A stretch of DNA of 64,000 nucleotides. Origin: Scytalidium lignicola (taxonomy: Eukaryota > Ascomycota > Leotiomycetes). The notes under the pieces are model-generated. The model was not told the origin of the DNA and ran no database searches. It saw nothing but the letters and a program-made list of their open reading frames with translations. The stretch's first letter is position 1. The number at the start of each line of letters is the position of its first letter. The stretch spans positions 62,001-126,000 of the forward strand of contig NCSJ02000112.1 in NCBI GenBank assembly GCA_002812745.2, in the 5' to 3' direction. This document shows, in pieces, positions 47,614 through 60,843 of this stretch. Position numbers and translations under genes: made by a program.

Positions 47614-48768
47614 TTACCCTCGATTAATAGCTGTAAACCCTCCACCTCCAGCGCTATTCTCAGCTTCCTGCTCCGCTTCCTCGGGCTCATCTGCCATCTC
47701 CACATCCTCATCCCCTTGGTCACCCTTCTCCCCATCCTTATCCTCAGCACTAGGTTCATCTTTCCCTTCTTGCTGTGCCTTTTTCAGCACATCAAAACGG
47801 TCCTGGAACCGCGCCTGTTCCGTAGCATCCAAATTCCTCCATCCACTAGCCAATTCCATCTCAACATCATACTTGCCTTCTGCAATTGCCTTCCGATGCT
47901 TAACTGTTAACACAGATCTCATATCATTGCAGTATAACTCAAACGCATTGCGCGGTCGGCGCGGCGGGTGTGACGCGGGACTATTGGCGTTGCTTTTGTT
48001 GTTGTTGGCGTTGCCTGAAGCGTGGCCGTTTGTTGTCGCTGATGGACGCTTCGCTGCCACATCGGGGTTGGTATGTGAGAATGCATCCGAGCTGGGCGAG
48101 ACAGCTGCAGGATTAGATTGGATGAAGGCGCTGCTGCCGCGGTCGTTCATCAGATCTTGGAGGAATGACGGCTTACGATGGCCGCGTTTTGTTCGAAGAG
48201 GTTTTTCCTTTGGCTGTAAGTAAAGGAATAGTAAGTCAGCCCTTGACTGCGCTGAGACATTTCGTGTGAAGGCTGCGGAATAGGGAAGTGGTAGGAGAGA
48301 AAGACGTACTGTAGGAGGTGGACTTGGACTGCCTTCTGAATCTTCAACATTGGTACTCGTCCGTTTGGCTAATTGCTCCAGGAGGAATGCTCGCTCAAGG
48401 CGCATCTTTTCAATTGCTCGTTGCATGCGCACGAGACGGAGACGCGATGCATCGTTGGCTTCTTCAACTTCATTCATGCGTTGCTTGAGCTGTACACATT
48501 TTCGTCGGTAGGATTCTTCTACTGAAGGGGGGAGAGATGGTGGTATGGTTCCTAGAAGCATGGTCAATTATGATTCGAATGAAAAATAGACATTCATCTT
48601 GTTGGCAACTTTCGAATGACAAATCTTTGTGAGATATAACAATTGCGCTAAAGTTGACCGGAAGGCTTTCAGACGATATCTTACGCTAGAAAAGATCGAG
48701 GATGATTCTGCCAGTGTCGGCCTCAATGAGATGTAAATAGAGACAAACATACCACTAGTAGGAGCCAT
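47614..48768 (-). CDS. HMG-box protein, INO80-complex type
   Basis: Three exons, 48768-48753, 48551-48310 and 48213-47614, 285 aa. The first exon encodes only MAPTSG. The N-terminal half is a coiled coil (VEESYRRKCVQLKQRMNEV, ERAFLLEQLAKRTS), then a basic PKEKPLRTKRGHRK stretch and an HMG box at about residues 168-235 (RRPRNAFELYCNDMR, ASGWRNLDA). The tail is acidic. This layout resembles Nht1/Nhp10-like HMG subunits of the INO80 remodeller. The second intron is 96 bp, in frame and free of stops, so unspliced reading adds 32 odd residues; splicing gives PPPTPKEKPLRT. Divergent from CCT8 with 260 bp between. Confidence 0.85.
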
Positions 48769-49028
48769 TTTGTAGTCTTCAAAATTATCTGGATTACTTG
48801 AAGCAATTGTGTTGCTAACCTTCGTCCAAACTTGCGGCTGGTCAGTTGAAGCTATTCGGAAGCGGAAGCTAAGATCTTCCGTCAGTGCCTTACATATGAG
48901 GGTTGCGTACCTCTCGCGTGAACTTTTTCGAATTAAGGACGACGCGACTAATAGAAGCTTCCTGTATGTGTGTGTTTGTGTGGATAGATCAGTCCTAGAA
49001 TACCACTCTCTTCCACAACTCCTCCAAG

Positions 49029-50831
49029 ATGTCTCTCAATATCCCAAATGCGCCAAATGCTGGCCTATTTAAGCAGGGATATAATAAGTATGTTTTACCC
49101 CTCACTCTTTTAAAGTGAGCTACGTTACTGACCTGAATTATAGCTATGAATCTGAGGACGGTGCTGTTCTTCGAAATATCGATGCTTGCCGGACGATAGC
49201 ATCGACTGTCCAGACATCTTTAGGGCCTTATGGGTGTAATAAAATAGTCATAAACCATCTCCAGAAGATGATATTGACATCAGATGCCGCCACTATCCTC
49301 CGAGAGCTCGATGTTGTACATCCAGCGGCAAAACTTATTGTTATGGCAAGTCAGCAACAAGAAGCTGAAATGGGCGATGCCACGAATATGGTTATTGTAT
49401 TAGCGGGAGAGCTGCTCAAAAAAGCTGAAGACTTGCTACGGATGGGCTTGTCTACAAGTGATATCATTACTGGTTATGAGCGAGCTCAGAAATTCGCCTT
49501 AGACGAATTAGAGAAGCTCGTCGTGGACAAGGTGGAGAATATACGATCACAATCAGAGCTTAGCAAAGCGATCAGGACAGTTATTGCCAGTAAGCAAAGC
49601 GGAAATGAAGATATCCTAGCAGATATGGTTTCTGAAGCTGTGCTATCTGTGCTTCCAAAAAATCCTGTAAATTTCAATGTCGACAATATTAGGGTGGTTA
49701 AGATCATGGGAGGTAGTTTGGAGCAAAGCAAAGTGGTAAAGGGCATGGTGTTTGGCCGAGAACCAGATGGATCAGTTAAGAAGGCAACGAAGGCAAAGGT
49801 CGGTGTTTACTCATGCCCGATTGACACCAGCCAGACAGAAACGAAAGGAACTGTATTGCTTCACAACGCCAAGGAGATGTTAGATTTTACCAAGGGAGAG
49901 GAGAAGCAGCTGGAATCTCAGATTAAAGAGTTATTCGATTCAGGTCTGAGAGTGGTCGTTGCTGGCGCGACTGTTGGCGAACTTGCCATGCATTACCTTA
50001 ACCGATTTGGAATCCTTGTTATTCGTATTCTGAGCAAATTTGAGCTCAGAAGATTATGCAGAGTTGTGGGTGCCACACCATTGGCTAGACTTGGTGCTCC
50101 GATGCCTGATGAGATGGGCAGTGTTGATGTCGTTGAGACTCTCGAGATTGGTGGTGACCGAGTCACAGTATTCAGACAGGAAAATGAAACAACAAGAACA
50201 GCAACTATTGTTATCCGAGGAGCTACCCAAAATCATTTAGATGATATTGAACGTGCCGTCGATGATGGTGTTAATGTTGTGAAGGCTATCACCAGAGATG
50301 CGAGACTGGTACCTGGCGCTGGAGCTACTGAAATGCAGCTTGTTGGGCGGATACAGGCTTTTGGTGACAAGACTCCTGGGCTTTCCCAATACGCAATCAG
50401 GAAATATGGTGAAGCTTTTGAGGTTATCCCAAGGACTTTAGCTGAAAGCGCGGGTATTGATGCTACGGAGGTTCTGAGTAGATTATATACCGCTCATCAC
50501 AAGAAGGATGTCTGGACTACTGGAATTGACATTGAGGTAAGTTCCCCTCATTTGAATTTTATTCTATTACTAACACCCTACAAGAATGAGGACGGCTCCG
50601 GAACACTCGATGTAAAGGAGGAAGGCATTCTTGACCTTATGATCTCGAAGAGTTGGGCTATCAAGCTTGCGACTGAGGCAGCCAGAACTGTACTCTCTGT
50701 CGATCAAATTATTGTTGCCCGGCAAGCTGGAGGTCCAAAGCCTCCTGGGCCAAACGCTGTAAGTGAAAACTCTCCTCTTTAGCCGTCGATCAAAGTTTGC
50801 TGACTAGGTTTAGAACTGGGATGAGGACTAA
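49029..50831 (+). CDS. CCT8: CCT theta subunit of the TRiC chaperonin
   Basis: Four exons, 49029-49087, 49144-50536, 50585-50758 and 50814-50831, 547 aa. Group II chaperonin features: SLGPYGCNKIVIN, the ATP-site GDATNMVIVLAGELL, LILTSD-type loop MILTSDAATIL, and VPGAGATEMQL. Theta-specific traits include DIRVVKIMGG-type and YAIRKYGEAFEVIPRTLAESAG segments. The first exon encodes MSLNIPNAPNAGLFKQGYN and the last only NWDED, both recovered by splice joining. TRiC folds actin and tubulin in the cytosol; theta is one of eight ring positions. Confidence 0.95.
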
Positions 50832-51798
50832 ATATCCGTAGTACCTTAGATAGAAGTACTAAGATATGTATAATATGAAGTCTTCATCTATAATGATCAA
50901 TGATGTCACTCGCTGCTCTCTGATAACGTAATGGTTGCCTAGTCACTTTCTATATCCATGATCTCTTTATATTTGAATGTCTACGATTGAAAGAGGTAGC
51001 AGTAAAGATACAGGATTTTGTATTGCTGCTCACGGGTCCCAAGTTTTATATTGTATGACGGTCATTAATGCTTTAGCAGCTGTAGTGGATATTACTTATC
51101 TTGGGTCCTTGGTGAGCACTCATGCCAGTGATATTTTCACAACACTCCATAATTCTGAGGCGCAGGGCTAATTGGACCTGTCACCAGTAAATAATAGGTA
51201 AAAGCCAATCACTAAGCGGCAGACAGCTCTATGAGCAAGGTAGCAAGCCTTGTCAATAAAGAGTCTTATCTCACCAACATGGAATTAAAATAATAGACAG
51301 CCTTGCAATGTATTAGATGGGATGAAAATCGGCTTCTATTTCATTTTGAATGTTTTGCTCCAGAGGTTCAAACTCTCAACGCATTCAACTTTCTGAATGT
51401 GCATGAGAGGCCAGCCATGTTTCACGTACTAGGCAACTACAGTTAAAACCCCTCCTGAGATTGGCTTGCGCAGGAACGGATTAATAATTAACTTTCGTAC
51501 AACCTATCAACTTGCTATTCACGAAGAACAAAAACAAACATAAGGGAACGCCATTAGGAACGCGTTTTCACTAGGTCCGTACACAGACTGTGCCTCTCGG
51601 GTCTCAAGCGGGGTTTCGCGACTTATCATGAGAACTAGAGGCTCAGAAAGCAGAAATCTGTAAAGAAAAAAGGACAACAAACCAGGCTAATCCGAGAGAG
51701 AAAATATCAGCTATTTGAGTCTGACCTTGGGATCACATAAAGAACACATCTTATTGAATGAAACGACTCTTCAAATCTCACGTCGAAGCAAATGACGG
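50832..51798. other. intergenic region
   Basis: 967 bp without a supported gene; one unsupported 64-codon ORF at 50977-51171. Confidence 0.5.
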
Positions 51799-52503
51799 AT
51801 GAAAGTCTCTCTCTCAACTGAAAATAACCAAAAAAACACATTTCTGGACATGGAAATAAACACAGATCCTCAATTCCATAAATTTCCACTCCTCCCCAGC
51901 GAGCTCCGTCTCAAAATCTGGTCCCTTGCCCTCGACATCTCTCGAACCATCAAAGTCAATTTGAAAAAGGACATAGTCCGTCCCGGTCCAGGACACCGCT
52001 ATGCTCAATCATTCAACTCCCCAACACCCGTCCCAGCTCTACTGCACACATGTCGAGAATCACGATTTGAAGGATTAACCATCTACAAACCCTGCTTCAC
52101 AACTCGGCACTCACCCAACTACATCTACGTGTGCTTCGACCGTGATGTGGTCGAAATAGCCGATAACGTGATCTGCTACATCGGTGAAGAAGAGTGCAGA
52201 GAATTACAATCCCTAATAGTGCAGGTAAAAGACTTTGCTTATTTTGGACATTACAATATGGAGACTTTGATGAGCATGTCTGCGCTTACAAACTTACGGC
52301 TCGTGGTGGATAGTGTCACGGGGAGGTTGGGATGGGATACTGAGAGCGAATATCCCTATCTCTGGTCTTTGACGAGGGATTTTGAAGAAGCGAGGAGGTT
52401 GAACCCGAATTGGGTGCGACCGACGGTTTATATTGTGGATGCTAAGACTGGGAAGGAGGTCTCTGTGCTTGCTGGCGGAGTATGGACTCCTGAGGAGGAT
52501 TAG
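51799..52503 (+). CDS. 2EXR domain protein
   Basis: A single exon of 234 aa. The segment FPLLPSELRLKIWSLALDISR (about residues 30-50) is the F-box-like 2EXR motif, common in large families of filamentous fungi, and PALLHTCRESRFEGL follows as its second conserved block. There is no membrane segment. Function is unknown; 2EXR proteins may be protein-interaction adaptors. The in-frame ATG at 51850 (MEINTDPQF) is an equally plausible start and sits closer to the domain. Confidence 0.8.
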   Translation: MKVSLSTENNQKNTFLDMEINTDPQFHKFPLLPSELRLKIWSLALDISRTIKVNLKKDIVRPGPGHRYAQSFNSPTPVPALLHTCRESRFEGLTIYKPCFTTRHSPNYIYVCFDRDVVEIADNVICYIGEEECRELQSLIVQVKDFAYFGHYNMETLMSMSALTNLRLVVDSVTGRLGWDTESEYPYLWSLTRDFEEARRLNPNWVRPTVYIVDAKTGKEVSVLAGGVWTPEED

Positions 52504-52840
52504 GATATCTCTATTTATTGCGACGCCTTTGTTATGTAGCTGCTCCTGTCTGGGTGTTGGGGTCTAGTAATGTACTCAAAAATAAGGAAACTGGGCAATA
52601 TCAAGGCTGGCTAGAATGCTAGATTTTGATAAAAGGTTTGGCTATCAAGGATTAGGGTGTCATAGGAGTCTAGTTCCTTCACNAAAAAGAAAAACAAACA
52701 AAACCATTATTTTGTCAATGGAAATCATTATAAGTATATTAAGTGTATTAGTATCTACTTAGTTCTCATTGAGGATATTCCATTATTTAGCTATACATAT
52801 GAAGCAATTCTTTAAAAAAAACAAGCGAAATTTATTTGTA
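52504..52840. other. short intergenic region with N
   Basis: Convergent 3' flanks. N at 52683 precedes an A5 run. Nothing else recognised. Confidence 0.5.
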
Positions 52841-55800
52841 TCACACGCCGCCAGCAGTTCCCGACTCCCTGGCAACGTTCATGAACACCTCCTCCAGCGT
52901 CGGCCCAGTGACTGTATACTCCCGTAAAACCTGTATTCTGACTTCCTGTGCGCCTGCTGCGCTCCCACCACCACGAGAATTACCGCCAGTTCTTGGTGAT
53001 GGTACGATATCCTCGCCCTTTAACTCTTCCATGGCCTTCATAATTTTCCCCATCATCTTCTTGTCATGTGGCAAGTTAAATGAGATTTGTCCCTTGCTGT
53101 CAACGTAGTTCATGACTCTTAGACCCAACAGGTCCTCAAACTTCTCCCGGACCAACCGCTCAGCCTGTCTACCATCAAACCCTGGAACTAGAACGGCACG
53201 AACACAGAATGCACCGCCGTGAGAGGCTTGTAGAGAAGGTAAGGTCCCCGTAACAAGCATTTTCGTATGCAAGATTGCCACATTAGTAGCTAATGCTTCT
53301 GCCTCTTCCATACTATGTGTTGTCAACAAAATAGCCCGGTTCGAGGAAATATCCTGCAATGCTTTCCACAAGATGCGTTTGGCACCTGCATCTTGGCCGG
53401 TGGAAGGTTCATCAAGGAGGAGCACCCGAGGGTTACCAAGTAAAGCAATGGCGACAGAAAGCTTCCGCCTCGTTCCTCCACTTAGTTTCTTTGCTGGCAT
53501 AGATTGATACATGGAAATGTTCAGGGCTTCAAGGACACGGTCTACGTTTCGAGGGATGTTTCCGAGACCTTTGACAGCTGCATAGAAGTTGAGCGTTTGC
53601 CGGACAGTAAGGTTATCGATGGCATCATCCTGAGGGCATACACCCATCTGGAGACGAGCCTTATGTGGTTGGTGGAGAACAGATACACCATCGAGGTAGA
53701 TATCTCCATAGTCCGGTTTCAACTCACCACGGATCATGTTAATGACAGTTGTTTTACCTGCACCATTTGCGCCGAGGAGGGCAAGTGTTTCGTTTGCACT
53801 AATGCTGAAAGTGACGTTCTCGGCAGCAAAGACACGGCCGAAGAATTTGTTGATACGGGATACTTTCAGAATTTCGGGTCCTTGTGTAGTAGAACCTGTA
53901 GCATTCTTTTCCCTAGGTTCAGGTTGTGCTGCAGCAGCCGCATCTCCTGAGTCAACGATATAATGAAGGCGAGCAGGAATGCGATTGCGCCAAATTAACA
54001 ACCTCCTGAACCATTCTGCACTGCCATACTCGTAGGCCATCAGAAAAGCGCCAAGGAAGGCGATCTGAAGCAAGAGATTTGTGTAAATAGAACCAAACAA
54101 ATCATAACTAAACTTTTTTGAGACGTCTGAATTTCCATACTTTCCACAGAGCATCCCGAACACGTCCAAACCAATGAAGAATGCTCGAGAAAGATTTGCC
54201 GCAGGAGAGGTTAAACCAAGAGAGTATTGCAAGATATTGTAAACATTTGAACGGTTTCCGGCAGCTCCGAAGGATTGATTCATGACATCGCCTACTACGT
54301 AGAGAGCGTACAGTAATAGATGAATGACGGCGGCTACTGCGAATGCAGCCTTCTTTACAAAGAGCGAGACGATATAGGCTCCAAGATAAGATGCGATCCC
54401 AAAAAGGATGAAAACACCAATCATATAGCTAGAGCCAAACCAGAAGTTTGTCAATACTCCAGTGAATAAGCATCCAAAAACGATCAGCCCTTAGATATTT
54501 GTTAGCTACCAGAGAATTGATGAAGCTTCCAGGAAGAATCATGATCACGTACCTTCTACGATAATGAACTGTAAATCAAACAACAAATATGCGAACCAGA
54601 GAGCAAATGGAGACACTCCATTACAATAATGTAGAGCTCTCACATTGTTCACCTTCTCGTATGTTGGATAAATAATCGAAACAGCAGCCGCAGTGATAAA
54701 AGATAAAGATAACAGTATCGTAAGAGGTAAGGCTCTGATGTCGACATTATTTGTAATATGTCTCATTGTCCGAAGACTGGTCGAGACTTTCCTTGCCGTT
54801 CCCTCAGTGGTAGTGGTATTGGCAAGTCGATTTGTGACGACATTCATTCCTGACGCTGAGAGCCAAGCAATTCCAGCGTCTACACCATGATATATGATGG
54901 CATTATCTGGAGTTTCAGCATAGATGGCCAATCCGTCGTAGAACCCGGCGTTGATAATGGCTTGCACCATCTGGGAGGTGGAGTTGACAAAACTACGAGA
55001 CTCAAGGGCCTGCTCTTCCGGCGTACCAGGTAGGGTTATGAAAGTGTTTGCCTCGAAGTAGGGTAGAAGTTCATGGAGGTAAATGTCTTGTTGTACAGCA
55101 CCAGACCAGGCAGAAGTGGGTCCAAGGATGGCCGAAGGTGTCCCAGCCGACTCATTTGTAGCTGGATACGCGACAATGAAAACTGGATTGGCTGCAGTCA
55201 AGGGGGCGAAGACTGGATAACTAGGGGGTCCTCCAAGGAGGACGTCTTGTGCGGAGCCATTTCGAAGTATTATCTCATTCAATTGACAAGTTTGCAAAGG
55301 GTGCATTTTTTTCAGGAACTTTGTCAAGGCAGCTGCTACGATAATCGGAATCAAAAGGTTGATACCATAGGAGATCCAGTTCGACCGCTGTTGTAGGAGA
55401 ATATATCGCTTTTTGAAGAGAACCCAGATTTGCCGAAGGATGCCTATAGAGTGGCCGACATCCAGGTCAACATCGCCGGGAGTCGGATTATGTAGTGCAT
55501 ATATCTTCTGCTCAATGATATCCGGATTTTCTTCTTCTTCAACAAAACCGGCAACTCCATCTCCAGCGCTGTCGTTTATCATGGTATCCGAGGTGACTTT
55601 CAAGAAGACTTGTTCCAAAGTTGGAAAGACAACGGAGTAAGTTTTTTCGTCTGACATGGCCTCTAGCTCAAGTAACTTCCTGGTAGCCTCAGCAGAGTTC
55701 AGCGTCCTCCAGGCGACTTCACCGGAATCCTGCTCCGAATCTTCTCGGATGAGATAACTATCTGCATATTGAGACTTCAAAGAAGTTCCGGGACCTTCGC

Positions 55801-57939
55801 ATACCAACTTCCCCTTGTGGATGATGGCAATATGATCCGCCAATATATCAGCCTCATCAAGGAAATGCGTAGTGATCAATGTTGTACGACGTGATTGACC
55901 CTGCTGAATTATATTCCAAATATTACGACGAGATAAAGGATCCAAGCCGCTTGAGGCCTCATCAATGCAGACAACATTTGAACCACCAACAAAGGCAATG
56001 GCAAGTTGGAGCTTTCTCATTTGGCCGCCACTCAAGGTCTTCGCCTCTGCTTTTGATTTTAGTATAAGATCGCATTCCGCAAGAACATCGTCGTCGTCTG
56101 GATTATGGATGCCAAACGCCGCGGTCTTGAGCTTTCTCCAAATGCGAATATGCTCTTCAACTGTGAGGCTATCCCAAAACACCTGCACTTGTGTCAATAT
56201 ACAAGAGATGATCGTCAACAACCGACAGTTGAGCTTACATTGATTTGTGGGCAGATTCCAAACACTAGACCGCCTGCGTTCAGCTCTAGGCGTGAATCTT
56301 GATCCATACTTGTCATTCCAGCAACACATTTCAATGTGGTGGTTTTACCACCGCCTATCATACTAATTAATATCCCTCAGAACTTATATATAGTTGAATG
56401 ATAAACATTACCGTTAGGTCCAAGCAAGAATGTGACTGAGCCCTTCTTCACCTCAAGATTAAGATTCTGAACCGCTTGTACGGGACCACCTTTGCCCCCA
56501 AAGGGCCAATACCATTTCGTCTTAGGATTGTAGGTCTTTGACAGGTTCGTAACTCGAAGAGCGACGTCACTAGAAGTATCAATGGTATCATACTTCCTCG
56601 TTACGCTCCAACGCTTCTCGACGAAGTAAGTCGCCAACCCATAGAGTATAATCTGGAGTAGAAAAAAGATAGGGTATAGGTATGGAGCGAAGACATGGTA
56701 ACCATCCACCTTTTTTTGAGGATCAAGCGCATCCAGGGTAAAAGGAACATTGTAATATTCTCTTCTTGCAACATCTGAAATCAGAGTCGCCCAAGTTATA
56801 GGAGGGAAGACGATCGCGAGACCTAAAATCTGACCCTGAGGAGTATTTTGGCTTAGGGAGTTGGCGAGCGTGATGAATGCGAGGGCAACGCATAGCACAG
56901 ATGCGTAGAGGCCTGCGAGCTGACCTCTGCCGAAGAAGGAGGCGATGAAGTGACTTGAAACGGTGAAGGAGATGCCCGCCAGTATTGTCAGAAAGACGAG
57001 GATGCCATCGGATGTCTTCAGGAAGAGTAGCTGTGTTAGAAGGATGGAAGAGGCAATGAAACCAGGGAGATATAGAGCCAGAAAGGACCCCAAATTAGAT
57101 AGAATTCGAGGTATTATTGTAACCCCCTGAGCGGCCATCAGCTCCGACACCATAGTCTGCCTCTCCGTTGCGACGAACGTTGCGAGATGATATACGACAC
57201 CAACGAGGATAATAGAGAAGAGAGGAGCAACGAATGTGTACACAAGGTCGAACCAGAAGACGTTATGAGCATTCTCGGCGTTGATCTGGTCCGCAAAGGG
57301 GCCCAGGAATCCCGAGTAGAGCTGCTCAGACGGTTTGGAGGATGCAGAGAGGTTGCCGATCGTGGATTCGATAGCCCACTGGAGGGGAAGCACACGATCA
57401 GTGAGAAGGGAAGAATGGCTTTTTATATCACCCGATCCAGTGGAAAGGTTATCGTCAAGGACTATGATGTACTCAACATCTGTCTGGTTAATGGAGGTGA
57501 AGATGACGGTTGCGAAACAATCACCGTTCCCATCGATTGACTGTGGGCAAACATCGAACAAATCGTTTGGATCATCGACAACCTCGACTGGTAGTCCATG
57601 AAGATTTTGACTGATAACCTGGTTAATAATAGGCGTGACACCGTCATTAGCAAGGCCATTCGTCACAAAGACCAGTTTGTTGGTGGTGGCAGCGTTGAGC
57701 GCGTCAGACAGATCCTTAATTGCTGTTGGGGAGTTCTCGATTCCACTAAATTCACTGTTTTCCCCTGGATCAGTGACATGTTTAAGATAGCATAGAATGA
57801 GCGTCAAGCCGATGGGGATGACGAGAGCACGTATGATGCTGAGAATAGGGGCCTTGATGAACAGAAGGCAATTCTTTTGCGAGAGGACCAGAGTTTGACG
57901 AAGAATCCTCATCCGCGGAGGACGATTTGGGTTAGACAT
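52841..57939 (-). CDS. full-length ABC-A type transporter
   Basis: Four exons, 57939-56412, 56354-56239, 56182-54553 and 54489-52841, 1640 aa, order TMD1-NBD1-TMD2-NBD2. TMD1 begins with one helix near residues 30-50, then a large extracytosolic loop (about 55-240), as in ABCA proteins. NBD1: Walker A GPNGGGKTTT assembled across intron 1 (about 508), signature LSGGQMRK, Walker B VVCIDEASSGLD. NBD2: Walker A GANGAGKTT (about 1331), signature LSGGTRRK, Walker B VLLLDEPSTGQD. Post-NBD regions contain the ABCA-type TLEQVF and TLEEVF motifs. ABC-A proteins move lipids in animals and are present in many filamentous fungi but not in yeast. Substrate and membrane are unknown. Confidence 0.93.
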
Positions 57940-59130
57940 AGTAACGAGGGCGAAACAATGTCAACCATGAGTTGTGGAAGACAGAGAACGAGACAAAAGG
58001 TAAGTAAGATGAACAAAGAGTTTCAAAGGGTGTTAAAACCAGTCAAACGAGCGCATATGTTCTTCGTCACACCAAAGACGGGGAGTCCATCGTCGACCCT
58101 TTATTATATCATGGCGAAGTATTCTTCGCACTGGAGAGCAAGTTACAAAGTAAAAAACAAGAGAGTGAAACTAGTTGGGGAAAATATCACCAAAACAGAA
58201 TGGTTTGTGACAATTTACTTCAATACTTGAATCCTTCACGATGATACGGAGTGGCAGTGCGCTGCCAAGGCAAGAGGTACGACACCTGTACCAGTGGCGG
58301 TACCGCGCTGGGTACGACCAGATGCCAAACAACGGGTCTCGAAGGATTGCCATCCTAGGAAGAACTGAAGCCTAATAGAGATGGAAGATTGGCGGCCGGT
58401 CCTGCTCGTTTTGGGCCGGGCCATCTGCCGCCAGTGCATTCCGTCAGCACGGTAATGTGATAACTAACGTGAGACTATTACTGAGGAGAGACACTTGTCC
58501 GACCTGAGCAGTACGGCACCAGTCGTGTACTGTACACTACGAGGAGATCGGAATAGAACCGGGCTCTGTTTCTCCCTTTTCTCCCTTGTGGCAGTTGGGA
58601 TCTGACTATCAGAAGTTATCCTTTTGGAGTCTCACTTATGTTCTCAACATCAGAGTCTCCTCGTGCAGGCCCATACTATCGTGATATCTGGAGAAAAGGG
58701 CAGGGGAGATCGCGGGTAGAGCCACCCGAAGCGTTAAGGTTGTTGTGACAGCCGACAGATCTTGGAGCAACTTGGAGCATTGTTCAAACACCGGAAATGG
58801 GTGATTGGTGCCCATCAGCAGACTATTCAAAACGTGCGAAAATACCAAGGGCTCCGCAAAGTGTAAAAAATCTCACTCCTCCAGCAATAATACGATAGAT
58901 CATCTCCAAGCGCGCTCTTTCCAACCAATCGGCGTGTCAGGAACCGGCATCACGATCCTCCGGCCCAAACGTGTTTACTTGCTGTAACCTTAACGATCCT
59001 TCTCCCCCGAATGCTTAATGATCCTTTTGCTGCTGCTGTAATGCTTAGTAGTGAGATCTAGACTGCGTTTTTCCGTTTTGAATCGGTTCTTCGGCAATAG
59101 CTATGAAAATCATGTACCTCCCCGTAATCT

Positions 59131-59154
59131 TCATCATCATCATCATCATCATCA
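59131..59154. repeat. (TCA)n microsatellite
   Basis: About eight consecutive TCA/ATC units. Confidence 0.85.
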
Positions 59155-60173
59155 CCAGCACCGCCACAAGCACTCAAATCCTTCTAGGCAATCACTTTAT
59201 GCCCTTTTCTCTGTGGAGCGCGCATCCACTATCAACCATCTATGGCATTAACACTATTGATAAGTCGCGCTTACGCATGTGTGCTCTCAAAACACCCCAA
59301 TTAGGAAATTAGCACAGCCCGATTCGAATCGGTCGCCCCCAGATACGATTCTGTCCTTCCTCTAATCTAAACATGATCTACTCTCCATCACTTCTGTATC
59401 TAGAAAACTTAAAACCTTTCTGCCTGTTTTTTTCCAAAAATATAAAATATTCATAACAAGCTTTTAGATCTTGTACTGTACCTGTGCCCCAAATATATTA
59501 GCATTCGTACATCCCGTACCTGTTAATCATTACCCATTATTACCATCTCCGTTTTTCGGTCGCCAAGTTATTGAATTGATTATCATAAATTTTTCCAAAG
59601 CGGGGCTAGAGAGAGTGCCAATTGACGAATGAGGTCACGTTGCGCAGCCCCAATATCAGGCACCCACATTCTGGCATCCCTCCACATAATGGATACTGTT
59701 AAGTTATGCACTCTAAGTAATAATTTACAGAGCAGCAAGTACGAAAACGGAGATATTTCCGTACAGAAGAACTTGTGACACGTACAGCCCCGCTCTCCCT
59801 ATAGATAATATGTTAATTACTTGTAATTAATGAAACACGAGACACGATCCGGCCGTATGACTTACTAAAATAAAATAAAATATGATAATCTCTCTCAAGG
59901 CAGACGTTTTAATCACCCAATAACAAGGAGACCAATGACAAGAGAGCGGCAAACCAAGTGTATACAAAAGCTTCCATTACTGCTCTGGTCCAACCTAGCA
60001 AATTTGCTGGCTGACGACTATCTAAACACAAGGGGAATTTTACCCTACAGAAAGAAGCTCAATAGCTAGCTAGACATGTGATGTGGGAAACAGACAGTTC
60101 CAATCACATCTTATCCTTTTCCTTTTTGGTTTGAGCATATTTCTTCTTTTCATTTATCGTTGCATCGCATACA

Positions 60174-60244
60174 TTTTCTCTTTTCCCCCTCTTTTCCCTC
60201 TCCTTCCCTCTTGCTCTTTCTCTTCTTCCCCCTTTCTTCCTTGG
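60174..60244. repeat. polypyrimidine tract
   Basis: About 70 bases almost purely C and T on the + strand, with TTTTCCCTC and CTTCTTCC-type units. It lies downstream of the PH/VWA gene stop. Confidence 0.7.
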
Positions 60245-60843
60245 CTTCCTGCATACCCATATCAAAGCACATTCCAACCATCCTATCCCATCCAAAACCA
60301 TTCCGTAAAGAGAAAAATATACGCGTAAAAATGATCGACAGCAGAGTATATCCAAGCCAAGGACTCAGTCCAAAATATCCACAGCAGAGACAGATCCAAA
60401 TAGTTTGCAAAAAAAAAAATAGTAAGGGGTTACCCAAGTCGACTTCTAGGGAAAAGGAACAGGAGCGGTTGCGAACGCGCAGGGGGGAATATGGCGGAAG
60501 AACGAAACAAGCGACGCGCTTGCTAAACAGCAAGATGTGATCCAAGTATGATACAGAAATACATAAAAGGAAATATGATGCGCAGACCAGTCCATCGCTT
60601 CGTAACGTGGCGTAAATGTTGAAAAAAATCTAGGCTTTTGATGGGCAGCTGACATCGTAAGACGAACCGGTTCAAGACCTAGTATTCCAACTAGATCCCG
60701 TGACTTTGGTTTCTAAGACTGCTGCTGTGCTTCGTGCTTGGGAGTCCGCACGATTATATCACTCCGGAAATTGTGAAGGGCAGAACATGGAAATCTCAAC
60801 ATGTGGGTGTCTCAACGCCAGCCATGTTGCAGGAATCCGATGT

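Larger units (their letters stand above)
57940..60843. other. 2.9 kb gene-free region with simple repeats
   Basis: Promoter side of the ABC-A gene and 3' flank of the PH/VWA gene. Contains four GGTAC-type half-sites at 58276-58319, an (ATC)n microsatellite, an 18-bp palindrome (TTAATTACTTGTAATTAA, 59813-59830) and a polypyrimidine tract at 60174-60244. No gene is supported. Confidence 0.55.

Noticed and set aside
28820..57939. secondary-metabolite or detoxification cluster (two ABC transporters, peroxidase, lipase)
   Set aside because: No backbone synthase, P450 or pathway regulator; the genes are spaced among housekeeping genes.
59315..59340. B-box-like GATTCGAATCGG
   Set aside because: No A box or stems on either strand.
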